DNA of 64,000 bases from Blastocatellia bacterium (GTDB taxonomy: Bacteria > Acidobacteriota > Blastocatellia > HR10 > J050), in contig JALSQX010000105.1 of NCBI GenBank assembly GCA_026985075.1, forward strand, positions 124,001 through 188,000, written 5' to 3'. Shown piece by piece: positions 17,817 to 26,885 of this stretch. Below the pieces are notes generated by a model. That model searched no databases. It saw only the letters and a program-made list of their open reading frames with translations, and had not been told where the DNA came from. The translations under genes were made by a program, and so were the position numbers. Numbering within the stretch: position 1 is the stretch's first letter; every line of letters begins with the position of its first letter.

Positions 17817-20183
17817 CTAAGTTGTGGCCGCTCCGTTCGAAGCGGCCTCGTCCAGTTCGCGGAAGAACTGAAAGAACATCTGAATGCCGAATTTCACCGG
17901 ATGGGTCTCCCGATTCACCATGATCACCGGACAGGCCGAGCGCCGGGCGATCCGATAAGGCTTCTCGCCAAAGATGCGCCGCCGGAGCCAGCTCTCTTCG
18001 GATGATCCGACGACGAGGAGATCCGCGCCTTCGGTATAATGGGCGATGGTGGCAAGCAGTCGAGCGGACTCCACGACGGTGAACGTGATCGGTTTCCCGT
18101 CGAGAGGAATGATCGCGTCTTCGGGATCGAAGAAGGCCGGGCGCTCGAGTGCAATTCGAATCTTCTGGACCCGCTCCTCTTTATCCTCCGGGCGCAGACC
18201 CGGCGGAACGACGTGAAGAGCGGTGATTCGTCGCTCCGCATGGCGTTCATCGAGCAGGAGTCGCCCGACGGCGAGCAGCAGATTGGCCGTTTGAGGATTG
18301 GCCACCGGAATGACGATATGGCGAGCGGGCACCGGGACGCCCCGTTGAACGACGAGGACGTTGCAGGGGGCATATTTGAGCACGGCGTCGATGTTTCGCC
18401 CGATGAGCGTGTGGGGATCGCGGCGACGCCCTCTCCATCCCATGACGACGAATTTGACCTTTCGTTCTTCGACGGTGTGAAGAATGCCTTTGAAGGGCTG
18501 ATGCCCGAGCCGCACCAGCGTTTGCGTATCGACACCCAGCCGACGGGCTCGCGCTTTGGCCTGATCCACGATGGGACGGATACGCTCCAGAACCTGGTGC
18601 CCACCGGTGAGCGGCGTCTGAGGAGCGACTGTAGCGACGTGAAGAAGAATGAGCTCGCCATTGAGCGGCGCGGCGATTCGGGCTCCCACCTTCAGAATGG
18701 TCTCCGCCGTCTGTGGATTGGCGATGGGGACGAGGACGCGAAACCGCTCCGGCGGAGCCACCCACTTTTCCTCCAGGACGATGGGGGTCACTTCCTTCTC
18801 GCGTTCGCGGCGCGATGCATAAGTCTCATAAATGATGAATCCACTGGCCATCCAGCCGAGAACGAAGAACCAGGCCAGGGCCGAGAAGTGGAACATGAAC
18901 AGGGCCAGAAAGAGGATCAATCCGATGTTGACGGCGGGCAGGATCGGATGGAACGGGATGAGATACCCATAGTCGAGTTTATCGCCGTATTTCTTGCGAA
19001 TCGTCATCACGGCGATGTTGACCTGCAAGAACAGTAGGAGAAACATCACATCGGCGGCGGCGGCCACGTCTTGAATGGGAATGGCCACGGCCATGAATAT
19101 GATCAAAGCTCCGCTCAATAAGAGCGCTGAATAGGGCGTCCGCGTTCGCGGATGAATGCGGGCGAAGAAATCGGGGAGATTGCGATCGCGCCCCATGGCG
19201 AAGGAGACCCGCGTCGACGAGAAGGTCGTCGCGTTCAGCGCACTCATCGTGGAGAGGAGCCCCCCGATGAGCAGAAGAGTCGTTCCCAGGGGCATGAACT
19301 GACGGGCAGCTTCGGCCAACCCCAGTTCGGCGTGATCTCCCAGCCACTGCCAGGTCGGTTCTCCGGAATCGGGATTGACGGCTCCAATGGCCGTGAAGGC
19401 GACGAGGATGTAGATGGGAATGACCACGGCGAGCGAAAAGAAGATGGCTTTGGGAATGTTCCGTTTCGGTTCTTTCACTTCTTCTCCCGCTTGGACGATG
19501 ATCTCGTAACCTTCGAAGGCGATGAACGTGAGGCCCATGGCCATGAAGACACCGGTGAGACCACGAGGGGCGAAGGGCGTGAACTTGGTGAGATACCCCG
19601 GATGCTGATAGATCGTCACCAGGCCGCTGACGATGAAAATAGCGAGGATGACAATCTTCCCGATGGTGATCAGGTTGCCCACTTTGCCCGTTTCGGAAAC
19701 GCCTTTGAAATTAATGGCCACGAACGTGAGAGCTACAACCACGGCCAGCAATTTGTGCAGGAGACCGGCGGGGAAGCCATGTACGGTCAGGTGCACATCC
19801 TGGAGAACGAGTTCCACATAGGAGCCGAATCCCAGCGCGTAGAGGCTACCGGCGACGGCATGCGCGAACCAGCTCATCCAACCCGCCATGAACGCGTTCC
19901 AGGCGGGGAGCCCTTCCTTGACCCACAGATAGCCCCCGCCCGCTTCGGGGATCGCCGAGCCCAATTCGGCATACACCATGGCCGTCAGAGCGGTCACCAC
20001 GCTATTGAGCGCGAAAACCAGAATGAGTGCCGGTCCCGCCGTCCCGGCCGCGATGCCGGTGAGCACAAAGATCCCCGCGCCGATCATCGCGCCGACGCCG
20101 ACCATGGTGACGTCGAACAAACTCAACTCGCGAATCAGGCCAGCTCGCTCGGTCGTTTCGGCTTGTGAGGCGTTGATTTCCAT
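17817..20183 (-). CDS. APC-family amino acid permease fused to two universal stress protein domains
   Basis: A protein of 788 residues. Residues 1-455 form an APC permease with about 12 helices and the hallmark first helix VGVGAMIGAGIFVLTGIAAG, followed by YAELGSAIPEAGGGY. Residues about 470-620 and 625-760 are two UspA-like domains; the nucleotide-binding Gly patterns are recognisable as VMGWRGRRRDPHTLIG and VVGSSEESWLRRRIFGE. The permease likely moves an amino acid or polyamine at the inner membrane, and the cytoplasmic USP pair may sense ATP/AMP or stress to control it. Such fusions are known in several bacteria and archaea. It is followed by a small membrane-protein gene. Confidence 0.9.
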   Translation of the reverse strand: MEINASQAETTERAGLIRELSLFDVTMVGVGAMIGAGIFVLTGIAAGTAGPALILVFALNSVVTALTAMVYAELGSAIPEAGGGYLWVKEGLPAWNAFMAGWMSWFAHAVAGSLYALGFGSYVELVLQDVHLTVHGFPAGLLHKLLAVVVALTFVAINFKGVSETGKVGNLITIGKIVILAIFIVSGLVTIYQHPGYLTKFTPFAPRGLTGVFMAMGLTFIAFEGYEIIVQAGEEVKEPKRNIPKAIFFSLAVVIPIYILVAFTAIGAVNPDSGEPTWQWLGDHAELGLAEAARQFMPLGTTLLLIGGLLSTMSALNATTFSSTRVSFAMGRDRNLPDFFARIHPRTRTPYSALLLSGALIIFMAVAIPIQDVAAAADVMFLLLFLQVNIAVMTIRKKYGDKLDYGYLIPFHPILPAVNIGLILFLALFMFHFSALAWFFVLGWMASGFIIYETYASRREREKEVTPIVLEEKWVAPPERFRVLVPIANPQTAETILKVGARIAAPLNGELILLHVATVAPQTPLTGGHQVLERIRPIVDQAKARARRLGVDTQTLVRLGHQPFKGILHTVEERKVKFVVMGWRGRRRDPHTLIGRNIDAVLKYAPCNVLVVQRGVPVPARHIVIPVANPQTANLLLAVGRLLLDERHAERRITALHVVPPGLRPEDKEERVQKIRIALERPAFFDPEDAIIPLDGKPITFTVVESARLLATIAHYTEGADLLVVGSSEESWLRRRIFGEKPYRIARRSACPVIMVNRETHPVKFGIQMFFQFFRELDEAASNGAATT

Positions 20184-20299
20184 ACCGCTCCAGCCCGATG
20201 AGGCGTGACCCGTTTCATCGGGCCGATAAATTTAATGTACGGGGGAGAGAAAGTAAAACGGCGGTGGGGGATCGAGCGGGGAAGATACGAGTGGGTGCT

Positions 20300-20578
20300 T
20301 CATGAACGACCGCGATGCGTCAGGAAACTGAGAACCCCGACGAATAAAGCCGCCCCGATGATCGACCAGACGACGGGGAAGGGCCGACCACCAAAGTTCA
20401 GCGTGAATAGGTCAGGAAGAGCGAGGCGATCGGATAACCATCGCCCGAGCAGGGCTCCGATGAAGCCAAGGACGATGGACATGAGACAGCCTCCCCGGGA
20501 ATATCCCACCAACGCGCGGCCCAAGCTCCCGCACAGTCCGGCGACGATCAAGAACAGGAGAAACTCGACCATCGACAT
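20300..20578 (-). CDS. GlsB/YeaQ/YmgE family small membrane protein
   Basis: A protein of 92 residues with three hydrophobic segments and the family features FLIVAGLCGSLGRALVG and GGCLMSIVLGFIGALLGRWL. The family is known as transglycosylase-associated, stress-related membrane proteins; the biochemical role is unknown. AAAGGAG lies 8 bases before ATG 20578. A segment of about 20 residues (LPDLFTLNFGGRPFPVVWS), inserted before the last helix, is common in non-enterobacterial members. Confidence 0.85.
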   Translation of the reverse strand: MSMVEFLLFLIVAGLCGSLGRALVGYSRGGCLMSIVLGFIGALLGRWLSDRLALPDLFTLNFGGRPFPVVWSIIGAALFVGVLSFLTHRGRS

Positions 20579-20760
20579 CGCGACGGCTCCTTTCAGCGAT
20601 CATGGCGGCACCGAGAGATCATGTCGCCCCGATGGACAACCCGCCTTCTACCTCGGCAAATCGGTGAGTACTGCGGCATCGGGAGAGCATGTCGCCCGCC
20701 CCCGTTACCTTTCTTCGGCACCCAATGGAGTCGGCCGATGATGGCGAGACGCCGTGAGAG

Positions 20761-20787
20761 GCTCGCCTCCTCGCCGAGGAGGCGAGC
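20761..20787. repeat. Perfect 13-base inverted repeat (possible terminator)
   Basis: GCTCGCCTCCTCG at 20761-20773 and its exact complement at 20775-20787 are separated by one base. It is downstream of the DUF1573 gene and upstream of the glsB-like gene (both minus strand), so it could end the first transcript. There is no T-tract on either side, and a palindromic protein-binding site is an alternative. Confidence 0.6.
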
Positions 20788-20837
20788 GCTGGCTCTCCCT
20801 CTGCTGGCCGCTCGATGGAAGAGGCCCCCCTCCTGTC

Positions 20838-21977
20838 TCATTCCACGACACCGCTGACCGGTATCTTCAGTTCGGCGAACTCCTTGTCGTTGGTTCGCAC
20901 GAGAATGAATCCATCGAACGGGCCAGGCTTGAGTTCATCCTGGGCCAATGTCACCTTGATGCGATACGGGAACCGATCGCGCTGAGGCGCGATGAGCTCC
21001 GTCTTCACGAAGGGTAAGGTCGACTTCGCCTCGATGACCTTGAACCCCTCGGTTTGACTGCGGACGCTGATCGTCCGGTTGAGCAGAAAACGACTGTTGG
21101 GATTATTGGCCAGCGAAGCTCGATGAATGCGCCCGAACGTCAATCGCTCCGGCAGTGCCTGCACCCGCTCGGTGACCATGACCATCACCGGGATGCGCAG
21201 TTGAGGAGATTTCTGGTTATTGGTCGTCACGGTGACCGTGGTGTGATACCGGCCGCCGGTAGATTGAGGTTTGAGCTTCACATCGACCTCGTAGCGTTTT
21301 CCCGCCTCGATCGTCCGAACCCGGGCAGTGAAGTCGCGGTTGCTCGACTCCGCGTCGAGAATTTTCAGTGGAGTCCGATCATTATTGGTGATGGTGATCT
21401 TGGCCTCCGCGGGTTCGCCCTTGTTGATCCGCAGTGAGACGTATTGAGGATCGAAATCAACGAGCCGCGTGACGGTTCCTTTGATGAACAGTTGGACAAC
21501 CGGTCGCACGGGATCATTAGAAAAGACCCGCGCCGATTTCTGGATGTTCCCATGGAGTCGATCCGTCTTCACGGTGAGCGTGATCTTTCCCTCCTGACCA
21601 GGAGGCACGACTTTGGTGAAGTCGCTGACCGTGCATCCTCAGCCAGGCTTCACGCGTTCGATGACCAGATCGGCCTTCCCTGTATTGACCACGCGGAAGG
21701 TATGGGTGATCTCCGTGCCCGCCTGCACCGTCCCAGCATTATACGTCGTCTCGGAGAAAACGGCCTGAGGATGATTTTCTCCTTCGGCGGCGGAGGACGA
21801 AGTCGTTTGACCGTTCTGGTCGCTGGCAGCGGTCGTCGATGGTGATTGGGGGGACCGGGTGGTCGCGTGGGCGCGCGTGGCATTCTCCGAAGCCCCCGTT
21901 GAGCAAGCCGTCGCCGTCAACATCGTCAGAAGCACGCCGAAGATGGCGAAGGGTCGTACATGTTCTCTGCCGCTCAT
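20838..21977 (-). CDS. DUF1573 lipoprotein with in-frame TGA at the conserved cysteine: candidate selenoprotein
   Basis: Read as one gene, this gives 379 residues with TGA (21641-21639) as residue 113. The N terminus has a lipoprotein signal (FGVLLTMLTATAC, Cys25) and a low-complexity Ser/Thr linker. A DUF1573 domain then spans the TGA: FRVVNTGKADLVIERVKPG, then TGA, then GCTVSDFTKVVPPGQEG. In this family the same place normally reads CGCT, so TGA replaces the first cysteine of the CGC motif. The frame continues for 266 clean codons after it, with further Ig-like repeats (FSNDPVRPVVQLFIKGTV). A selenocysteine next to Cys115 would form a U-x-C redox pair outside the inner membrane. Alternatives are a nonsense mutation or a sequencing error. 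A hairpin with a GGTC tetraloop follows (21605-21590). ATG 21977 has GGGAGG 7 bases upstream. Confidence 0.75.
21590..21605 (-). promoter_or_regulatory. Hairpin downstream of the TGA, possible SECIS element
   Basis: On the minus strand, six base pairs (CCTCCT/AGGAGG) close a GGTC tetraloop, the same apical loop as the E. coli fdhF SECIS. The loop starts 39 bases after the TGA, farther than the roughly 18 in fdhF, and the bulged U of that element is missing. It is therefore only suggestive. Confidence 0.3.
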
Positions 21978-22015
21978 ATCAATTCCTCCCTTTGACGTCT
22001 CACATCCTGCCGTCC

Positions 22016-22044
22016 TTCATATCGCACTCATCAATTCTAGTCAA
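22016..22044 (-). promoter_or_regulatory. Promoter of the DUF1573 gene
   Basis: On the minus strand, TTGACT (22044-22039), a 17-base spacer and TATGAA (22021-22016) lie 39 bases before the start codon. This is a good sigma-70-like match and indicates that the gene is transcribed. Confidence 0.65.
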
Positions 22045-22093
22045 ATTGTGCCATTTTTGCAGCCTCTTTTTATCATTGATCACCGGTCGGGGG

Positions 22094-22122
22094 TTCACCT
22101 GACGGTCATTATGGCCCATAAT
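22094..22122 (+). promoter_or_regulatory. Promoter of the alpha/beta hydrolase gene
   Basis: TTCACC (22094-22099), a 17-base spacer, CATAAT (22117-22122), 48 bases before ATG 22171. It is divergent from the DUF1573 promoter. Confidence 0.5.
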
Positions 22123-22170
22123 CAACCGCCTGAATGGTAGAGCGTATGGCCGTTCGTTAGGGAGGGCAGG

Positions 22171-22923
22171 ATGCGATTGAGCGTAGGATCGAAGGGGGAA
22201 TGCATCGATGTCACTGTCACTTCTCCTACGACATCGGGCGCGACGGTAGTGATTTTCCTGCACGGGTTCATGTCCCATCAGGCGGGCGAAAAGGCTCGGT
22301 TCTTCAAGGAAGTGCTCGTTCAACGTGGGGTGACCTTCGTGACGTTCGATTTTCGCGGTCACGGTCAATCTGGCGGCACGATGCGAGAACTGACCGGCAC
22401 GCGCTTGCTCGAAGATTGCCATACCGTCGTCGAGCATGTCGCGTCGGCCGATCGTCGCATCGTTCTCATCGGTTCGAGCATGGGGGGATGGGTCGCCGCA
22501 TGGTACGCCGCGCTCCATCTGGGCCGCATTGTGGCCAATATGCTCATCGCGCCGTCCTTTACGTTCGGTCGGGGATTCCTCGATCACATTGGTCCGGAAG
22601 GAGCAGCAGCGTGGGCCAGGGATGGCGTCATCCGGTTCAGCAATGAATATGGAAGCGTCGAACTGAGTTATGAGCTCATTCGCGACATGGAGCGTTATCC
22701 GGTTGCTGAGCTCGTCAGGCGCTATCGCACGCCCACGCTCATCGGCCAGGGTATGCGAGATCCGATTGTGGATTATCGACAGACGCTGGCTTTCGTGGAG
22801 CAGTGCCGAGGGGAGGAGATGACTCTCGCACTGTTCAAAGATGGCGATCATCGACTCACCACCTATAAGGCAGAGTTGGCTGAACTCCTGCTCTCATTCC
22901 TGGCCCGACGGAATCTCATATGA
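22171..22923 (+). CDS. Alpha/beta hydrolase
   Basis: A 250-residue protein with a complete alpha/beta hydrolase triad pattern: oxyanion segment FLHGFMSHQAGEK, nucleophile Ser in IGSSMGGWVA (about residue 108), an acid in the GMRDPIVDY loop, and His in KDGDHRLTTY. There is no signal peptide, so it is cytoplasmic. The compact size without a large lid and the HGxMSH...FDFRGHGQSGG pattern resemble small-acyl esterases and the mammalian ABHD10 group. The substrate is unknown. The start has AGGGAGGGCAGG upstream. It is divergently oriented from the DUF1573 gene. Confidence 0.85.
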   Translation: MRLSVGSKGECIDVTVTSPTTSGATVVIFLHGFMSHQAGEKARFFKEVLVQRGVTFVTFDFRGHGQSGGTMRELTGTRLLEDCHTVVEHVASADRRIVLIGSSMGGWVAAWYAALHLGRIVANMLIAPSFTFGRGFLDHIGPEGAAAWARDGVIRFSNEYGSVELSYELIRDMERYPVAELVRRYRTPTLIGQGMRDPIVDYRQTLAFVEQCRGEEMTLALFKDGDHRLTTYKAELAELLLSFLARRNLI

Positions 22924-22987
22924 AGTCACTTTTTTCGCCGGAAGCTCACCAGAGCCTCGTCGGGAACAGTGGCCGCATGTCCATCGC

Positions 22988-25285
22988 CTATTGGGTTTGG
23001 CGTGACGAGCGTTTCTCTCCCTCCAGGAGCTTGGCCACCATCTGTGGATCAGTCGTGGGGAGTTGGCAGGCGTAATTCTGGCAGATGTAAGCGGTGGCTT
23101 TCCCGTCGATCATTTTCACCTGCTTGAGGAAGGGGATGCGCTGGCTGAGATATTCCTGGCCCGCGCCACCGTCGGCCAAGAGGAGAACTTTGTTCGGGAG
23201 ATACCGCTCATACATTACCCGAAGCAAGCGCCGGGTATCTGCTCCCTCAGGCTTCCCGGCGATGATGATCTGTTTCGGTTTGTCTAAATAGAAGTCGAGC
23301 GCCACGAGCATCTGAGGGAGAGATGGAGGGTGTTGCTCGAGTCGCTCGCTGAACAGCATCAGGGTGGTTTCGGCCATGCGGCGCCACTGTTGGTGATTGA
23401 GCATCTCGGAGAGGCGCAGGAGGTTCAGTGCGGCGATCGAATTTCCGGAGGGCTCGGCGCCGTCATAGTCTTCTTTTGTGCGGACGAGAAGCGTATCGCT
23501 GGGAACCGTATCGAAGAAACCGCCCTCTTTCCGATCGGAGAACAGGCGGATCTGCCGCTCGGTGAGCTGAACGGCCTGCTCGAGCCAGCGGATGTCGAGA
23601 TCCGCTTCGTAGAGATCCAGGAGCGCCATCACCAGAAAGGCATAATCTTCCAGATGAGCGTCAAAGCGCGCTTCCCCTGCTCGATACCGCCTGAGCAGGC
23701 GTCCCGTCTTGGAATCATAGAGTGTGGTCAGGATGAACGTCGTCGCTTTCTTGGCCGCCTGGAGATAGGCGGGCTCTCCGAGCACTTGATACGCGCGGGC
23801 GAGCGCCGAGATCATCAACCCATTCCAGGAGACGAGAATCTTATCGTCCAGATGAGGTCGCGGTCGTTGCTGGCGAGCGGCCAATAGCCGGGTCCGCGCC
23901 TCGGCGAGCAACTTCTCGATCTCCTGTTTCGACTTATGGAAGCGTTTGGCCACATCCTCGACGGTGTGCGCCACGTAGAGGATGTTCTTGCCGACGAAAG
24001 CGCCATGAGGGTCTTCGGGCACGTTCCCGTCGGGCTGAACGCCGTAATAATAATTGAAGATGGCCGCTCGTTCCTTTCCCAGAAGACGTTCGATCTCATC
24101 GTGCGTCCACACATAGAAGGCGCCCTCTCGTTTCTCTTCGGGATGGGACGGATCGAGGGCGCTCTCGGCATCTTCTGCGGAATAGAATCCGCCGTTCTCG
24201 CTGGTGAGGTGTTGCCGCACGTAACGGAGGATGTCGCGCGCCACCGAGGCATAAAACTCGTCGTGGGTGATCTGGTAGGCTTCCAGATAAGCGCACACGA
24301 GTTGGGCCTGATCATACAGCATTTTCTCGAAGTGCGGGACCCGCCACGCCCGGTCGACGGCATAGCGATGAAATCCGCCTCCGAGGTGATCGTAGATACC
24401 ACTTTGGGCCATGCGACGCAGTGTGGAGAGCGTCATGTGAAGCGCCCTCGGTTCGTTGAATCGGTGGGAGTATCGCAGGAGAAAATAGAATGTCGCCGGT
24501 CGAGGAAACTTCGGTTTCACGCCGAATCCACCGTACTGCTCGTCGTATTGTTCATGAAACGCCTCGAATCCCTTGGTGAGGATCGTCTCGTTCAGGGCGA
24601 CATGACGACCGCTCACCACCGCGCGTTGTTTGAGGAATTCGGTGAGTCGCTCGCTGGAAGTGAGAATCTTCTCCGGCTCCGTGATCCAGAGCTGGTGAAT
24701 GCGCTCGATGAGCGAGCGGAATCGTTCCGGGGGAATATAGGTGGCTCCGTAAAAAGGCTTCAGGTCAGGGGTGAGGAACATCGACATCGGCCAGCCTCCG
24801 CTACCGGTCAACGCCAGCAGGGCCGTCATGTATACGCGATCGACGTCCGGTCGTTCCTCCCGATCCACTTTGATATTCACAAAATATTCGTTCATCAGGG
24901 CGGCGATCTCTTCGTCTTCGAAGACCTCTCGCTCCATCACGTGGCACCAGTAGCAGGTCGAATACCCGATGGACAAGAAGATCGGTTTATTCTCTTTCCG
25001 CGCCCGTTGGAATGCTTCCTGGCCCCAGGGATACCAGTCGACGGGATTGAAGGCGTGTTGAAGGAGGTAAGGACTTTTTTCGCGAATGAGTCGATTCGGC
25101 TTTTTGCCTTGACGCCGTTGTCGAGCGATGAAGGCCATCATCGAATCACTCCGTTGCGCATCGTTGAAACGAGTCCCGCGAGATGAGGGGGCTCGTTTCG
25201 CCGACATGAACGCCATCATCACTCCTCCACCGAGGAGGAGAAAACCGAGGCTGATGATGAGCGCCGCTCTCTTTTTTTCGCTCAT
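22988..25285 (-). CDS. SSP411/YyaL-like protein (DUF255 thioredoxin fold plus (alpha/alpha)6 barrel), membrane-anchored
   Basis: A protein of 765 residues. An N-terminal helix ([20 protein letters not shown]) acts as a signal anchor, so most of the protein should lie outside the inner membrane. A DUF255 thioredoxin-like domain follows ([20 protein letters not shown], then the CYWC active site at Cys111 and Cys114, and [16 protein letters not shown]). The rest is a glycosidase-like helical barrel ([34 protein letters not shown]). The molecular activity of the family is not settled; it is usually described as thioredoxin domain-containing. The membrane anchor is not universal in the family. The gene ends the minus-strand run that begins with the efflux genes and may be transcribed with them. 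Confidence 0.9.
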   Translation of the reverse strand: MSEKKRAALIISLGFLLLGGGVMMAFMSAKRAPSSRGTRFNDAQRSDSMMAFIARQRRQGKKPNRLIREKSPYLLQHAFNPVDWYPWGQEAFQRARKENKPIFLSIGYSTCYWCHVMEREVFEDEEIAALMNEYFVNIKVDREERPDVDRVYMTALLALTGSGGWPMSMFLTPDLKPFYGATYIPPERFRSLIERIHQLWITEPEKILTSSERLTEFLKQRAVVSGRHVALNETILTKGFEAFHEQYDEQYGGFGVKPKFPRPATFYFLLRYSHRFNEPRALHMTLSTLRRMAQSGIYDHLGGGFHRYAVDRAWRVPHFEKMLYDQAQLVCAYLEAYQITHDEFYASVARDILRYVRQHLTSENGGFYSAEDAESALDPSHPEEKREGAFYVWTHDEIERLLGKERAAIFNYYYGVQPDGNVPEDPHGAFVGKNILYVAHTVEDVAKRFHKSKQEIEKLLAEARTRLLAARQQRPRPHLDDKILVSWNGLMISALARAYQVLGEPAYLQAAKKATTFILTTLYDSKTGRLLRRYRAGEARFDAHLEDYAFLVMALLDLYEADLDIRWLEQAVQLTERQIRLFSDRKEGGFFDTVPSDTLLVRTKEDYDGAEPSGNSIAALNLLRLSEMLNHQQWRRMAETTLMLFSERLEQHPPSLPQMLVALDFYLDKPKQIIIAGKPEGADTRRLLRVMYERYLPNKVLLLADGGAGQEYLSQRIPFLKQVKMIDGKATAYICQNYACQLPTTDPQMVAKLLEGEKRSSRQTQ

Positions 25286-25446
25286 GAATGATCTACTGTA
25301 ATCGCTCGGACGCGAATTGGCAATGGAGCCGATGCGCCAGAGTGCATCGACCGGGAGTGGGGAACTCCCGACCGCGAATCATCGATGGCGGTCTGCGACT
25401 GGCACGGCCGTGGCGCTCATGACCCATCCGGCGTACCTCGTCCCGA

Positions 25447-26763
25447 TCAGCGCCGAGGAGCCCTCCCAGCGGCATAACGAAGCAGGGCTTGAGCGATCTT
25501 ATAGGCGTAGCGGGATTCCGCATAAGCGGCTTCGGCTCGAGCGGCTTCGGCTTCGGCCGAGAGGAGTTCCACGAATGAGCTCAATTGCGCGCGATAGCGA
25601 AGTTGAGCGAGCCGGCGGGCCTCGCGCGCGCGCTCGACGAGTCGCTCGTTGACGCTGATCGATTTCCTCGCCGTCATCAGAGCGCGGTACGCGCGTTGCA
25701 CCTGCAGGCGCACATCCTGGGCGAGCTTCTCGTAGGCGGCGCGCGTCTGTTCCAGGCGAGCTTGGGCTTCCTTGATGCGGTTTTTCACCTGGCCACCGGT
25801 GAACATGGGTACATAGACGCCCAGCGCACCGAGCATCAATCGGCCGATGGAATACGTGCTGAATCGAACCCAGCCGCCGCTCCACAGGCCGACGAATCTG
25901 GGCCGGCGTTCGCTTCGAGCTCGAGCGACGATCTGTTCATCGACTCGAATCTGCGCTTTCAAGGCCAGCAGGTCAGGTCGCCGTCGCTCGGCCTCGTCGA
26001 GCAACGTGGCCAAGTCCGGGAGAGGTTCGATGACGATTTCCGGTTCCTCTAATTGATACGTCGGTTGGCCGATGATGCCCATGGCGTGATTCAACTCGGC
26101 GAACGCCGTGGCCAATTGCTCTTCGGCCCGCATGAGGTCGAGTTCGGCTTGGGCGACGTTGGCTTCGGCCAACGTCACATCGACTTTGGATGTCAACTCG
26201 GCTCGATGGAAAGCGGCCGCTTGCCGCGCCGTCAATCGTCGCTCCTGAAGCACCTTACGGCCCACTTCCACTAATCGTTGCGCTTGCAGGGCGCGATAGT
26301 AGGCCCGTTCCACGTTCAGCGTCACCCAGGCGCGTTGTGCTTCCAGGGCGTGTTCCAGCGATATGGCCGCCCAGCGACTGGCCTTAACCTGATGGGCCGT
26401 GCGACCGAAATCATAAATATTTTGGAAAAGAGCCGCCGAAGCGCCCAGGTCGCGGAATAATGGCGAAGTGACCAGGCCGCTGAGGCCGAGTGCCCCCGAT
26501 GCTCCCGAGAGTCCCTGCTTGCCGAAGCCCGAGACGTCGATGTGTGGGAAGTAGTCAGCCCGAGCCTGAGCGGTGCGGGCGCGGGCTGCCTCCAGAGCGG
26601 CCCGCGCCTGCCTCACGTCAGGATGCTCCCGGAGTGCCGTTCTGATGGCTTCATCGAGCGTCAACCTCGGAAGGGAATGCGATGAGGTTTGCGCTATGGT
26701 GGGCAGGCAGAGGACTAACAGGAGCAGCGCCGTCATCACCATGTCTCTTCTTCGTCTCGTCAT
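25447..26763 (-). CDS. TolC-family outer membrane efflux protein
   Basis: A 438-residue outer-membrane channel component with a signal peptide (VMTALLLLVLCLPTIAQ) and two OEP halves with long helical, alanine- and arginine-rich coiled stretches (residues about 30-230 and 240-435). The N-terminal pattern LTLDEAIRTALREHPDVRQARAALEAARA is typical of the family. It should form a trimeric outer-membrane exit duct for the pump encoded upstream. ATG 26763 has AGAGGAGG at a spacing of 9 bases. It is the third gene of the RND operon, 122 bases after the adaptor gene. Confidence 0.9.
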   Translation of the reverse strand: MTRRRRDMVMTALLLLVLCLPTIAQTSSHSLPRLTLDEAIRTALREHPDVRQARAALEAARARTAQARADYFPHIDVSGFGKQGLSGASGALGLSGLVTSPLFRDLGASAALFQNIYDFGRTAHQVKASRWAAISLEHALEAQRAWVTLNVERAYYRALQAQRLVEVGRKVLQERRLTARQAAAFHRAELTSKVDVTLAEANVAQAELDLMRAEEQLATAFAELNHAMGIIGQPTYQLEEPEIVIEPLPDLATLLDEAERRRPDLLALKAQIRVDEQIVARARSERRPRFVGLWSGGWVRFSTYSIGRLMLGALGVYVPMFTGGQVKNRIKEAQARLEQTRAAYEKLAQDVRLQVQRAYRALMTARKSISVNERLVERAREARRLAQLRYRAQLSSFVELLSAEAEAARAEAAYAESRYAYKIAQALLRYAAGRAPRR

Positions 26764-26885
26764 CGTCACCGTCCTCCTCTGGTACTGTCGCAACGCGAGT
26801 CGGCAGCTCGCGCATGGCTCTATTCATCGTCGTCTCGACGCATCCATCTTGGGACTGATCGGTGAAGCGGAAAGCCCGTCTCTCA

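Noticed and set aside
20593-20841. Minus-strand frame of 82 codons near the palindrome
   Set aside because: Arg/Gly-rich translation typical of out-of-frame G+C-rich DNA, with no start signal; it lies over an inverted repeat.
20838-21608. The downstream half of the DUF1573 gene as a separate gene
   Set aside because: It would have to begin at a GTG in the middle of a conserved domain (VVPPGQEG) with no ribosome site, and it is in the same frame as the upstream half, so a single gene read through the TGA fits better.
21609-21638. The first hairpin after the TGA (CGACTT/AAGTCG) as SECIS
   Set aside because: Its loop (CACCA) has no G in the first positions, unlike known bacterial SECIS loops; I mention only the second, GGTC-loop hairpin.
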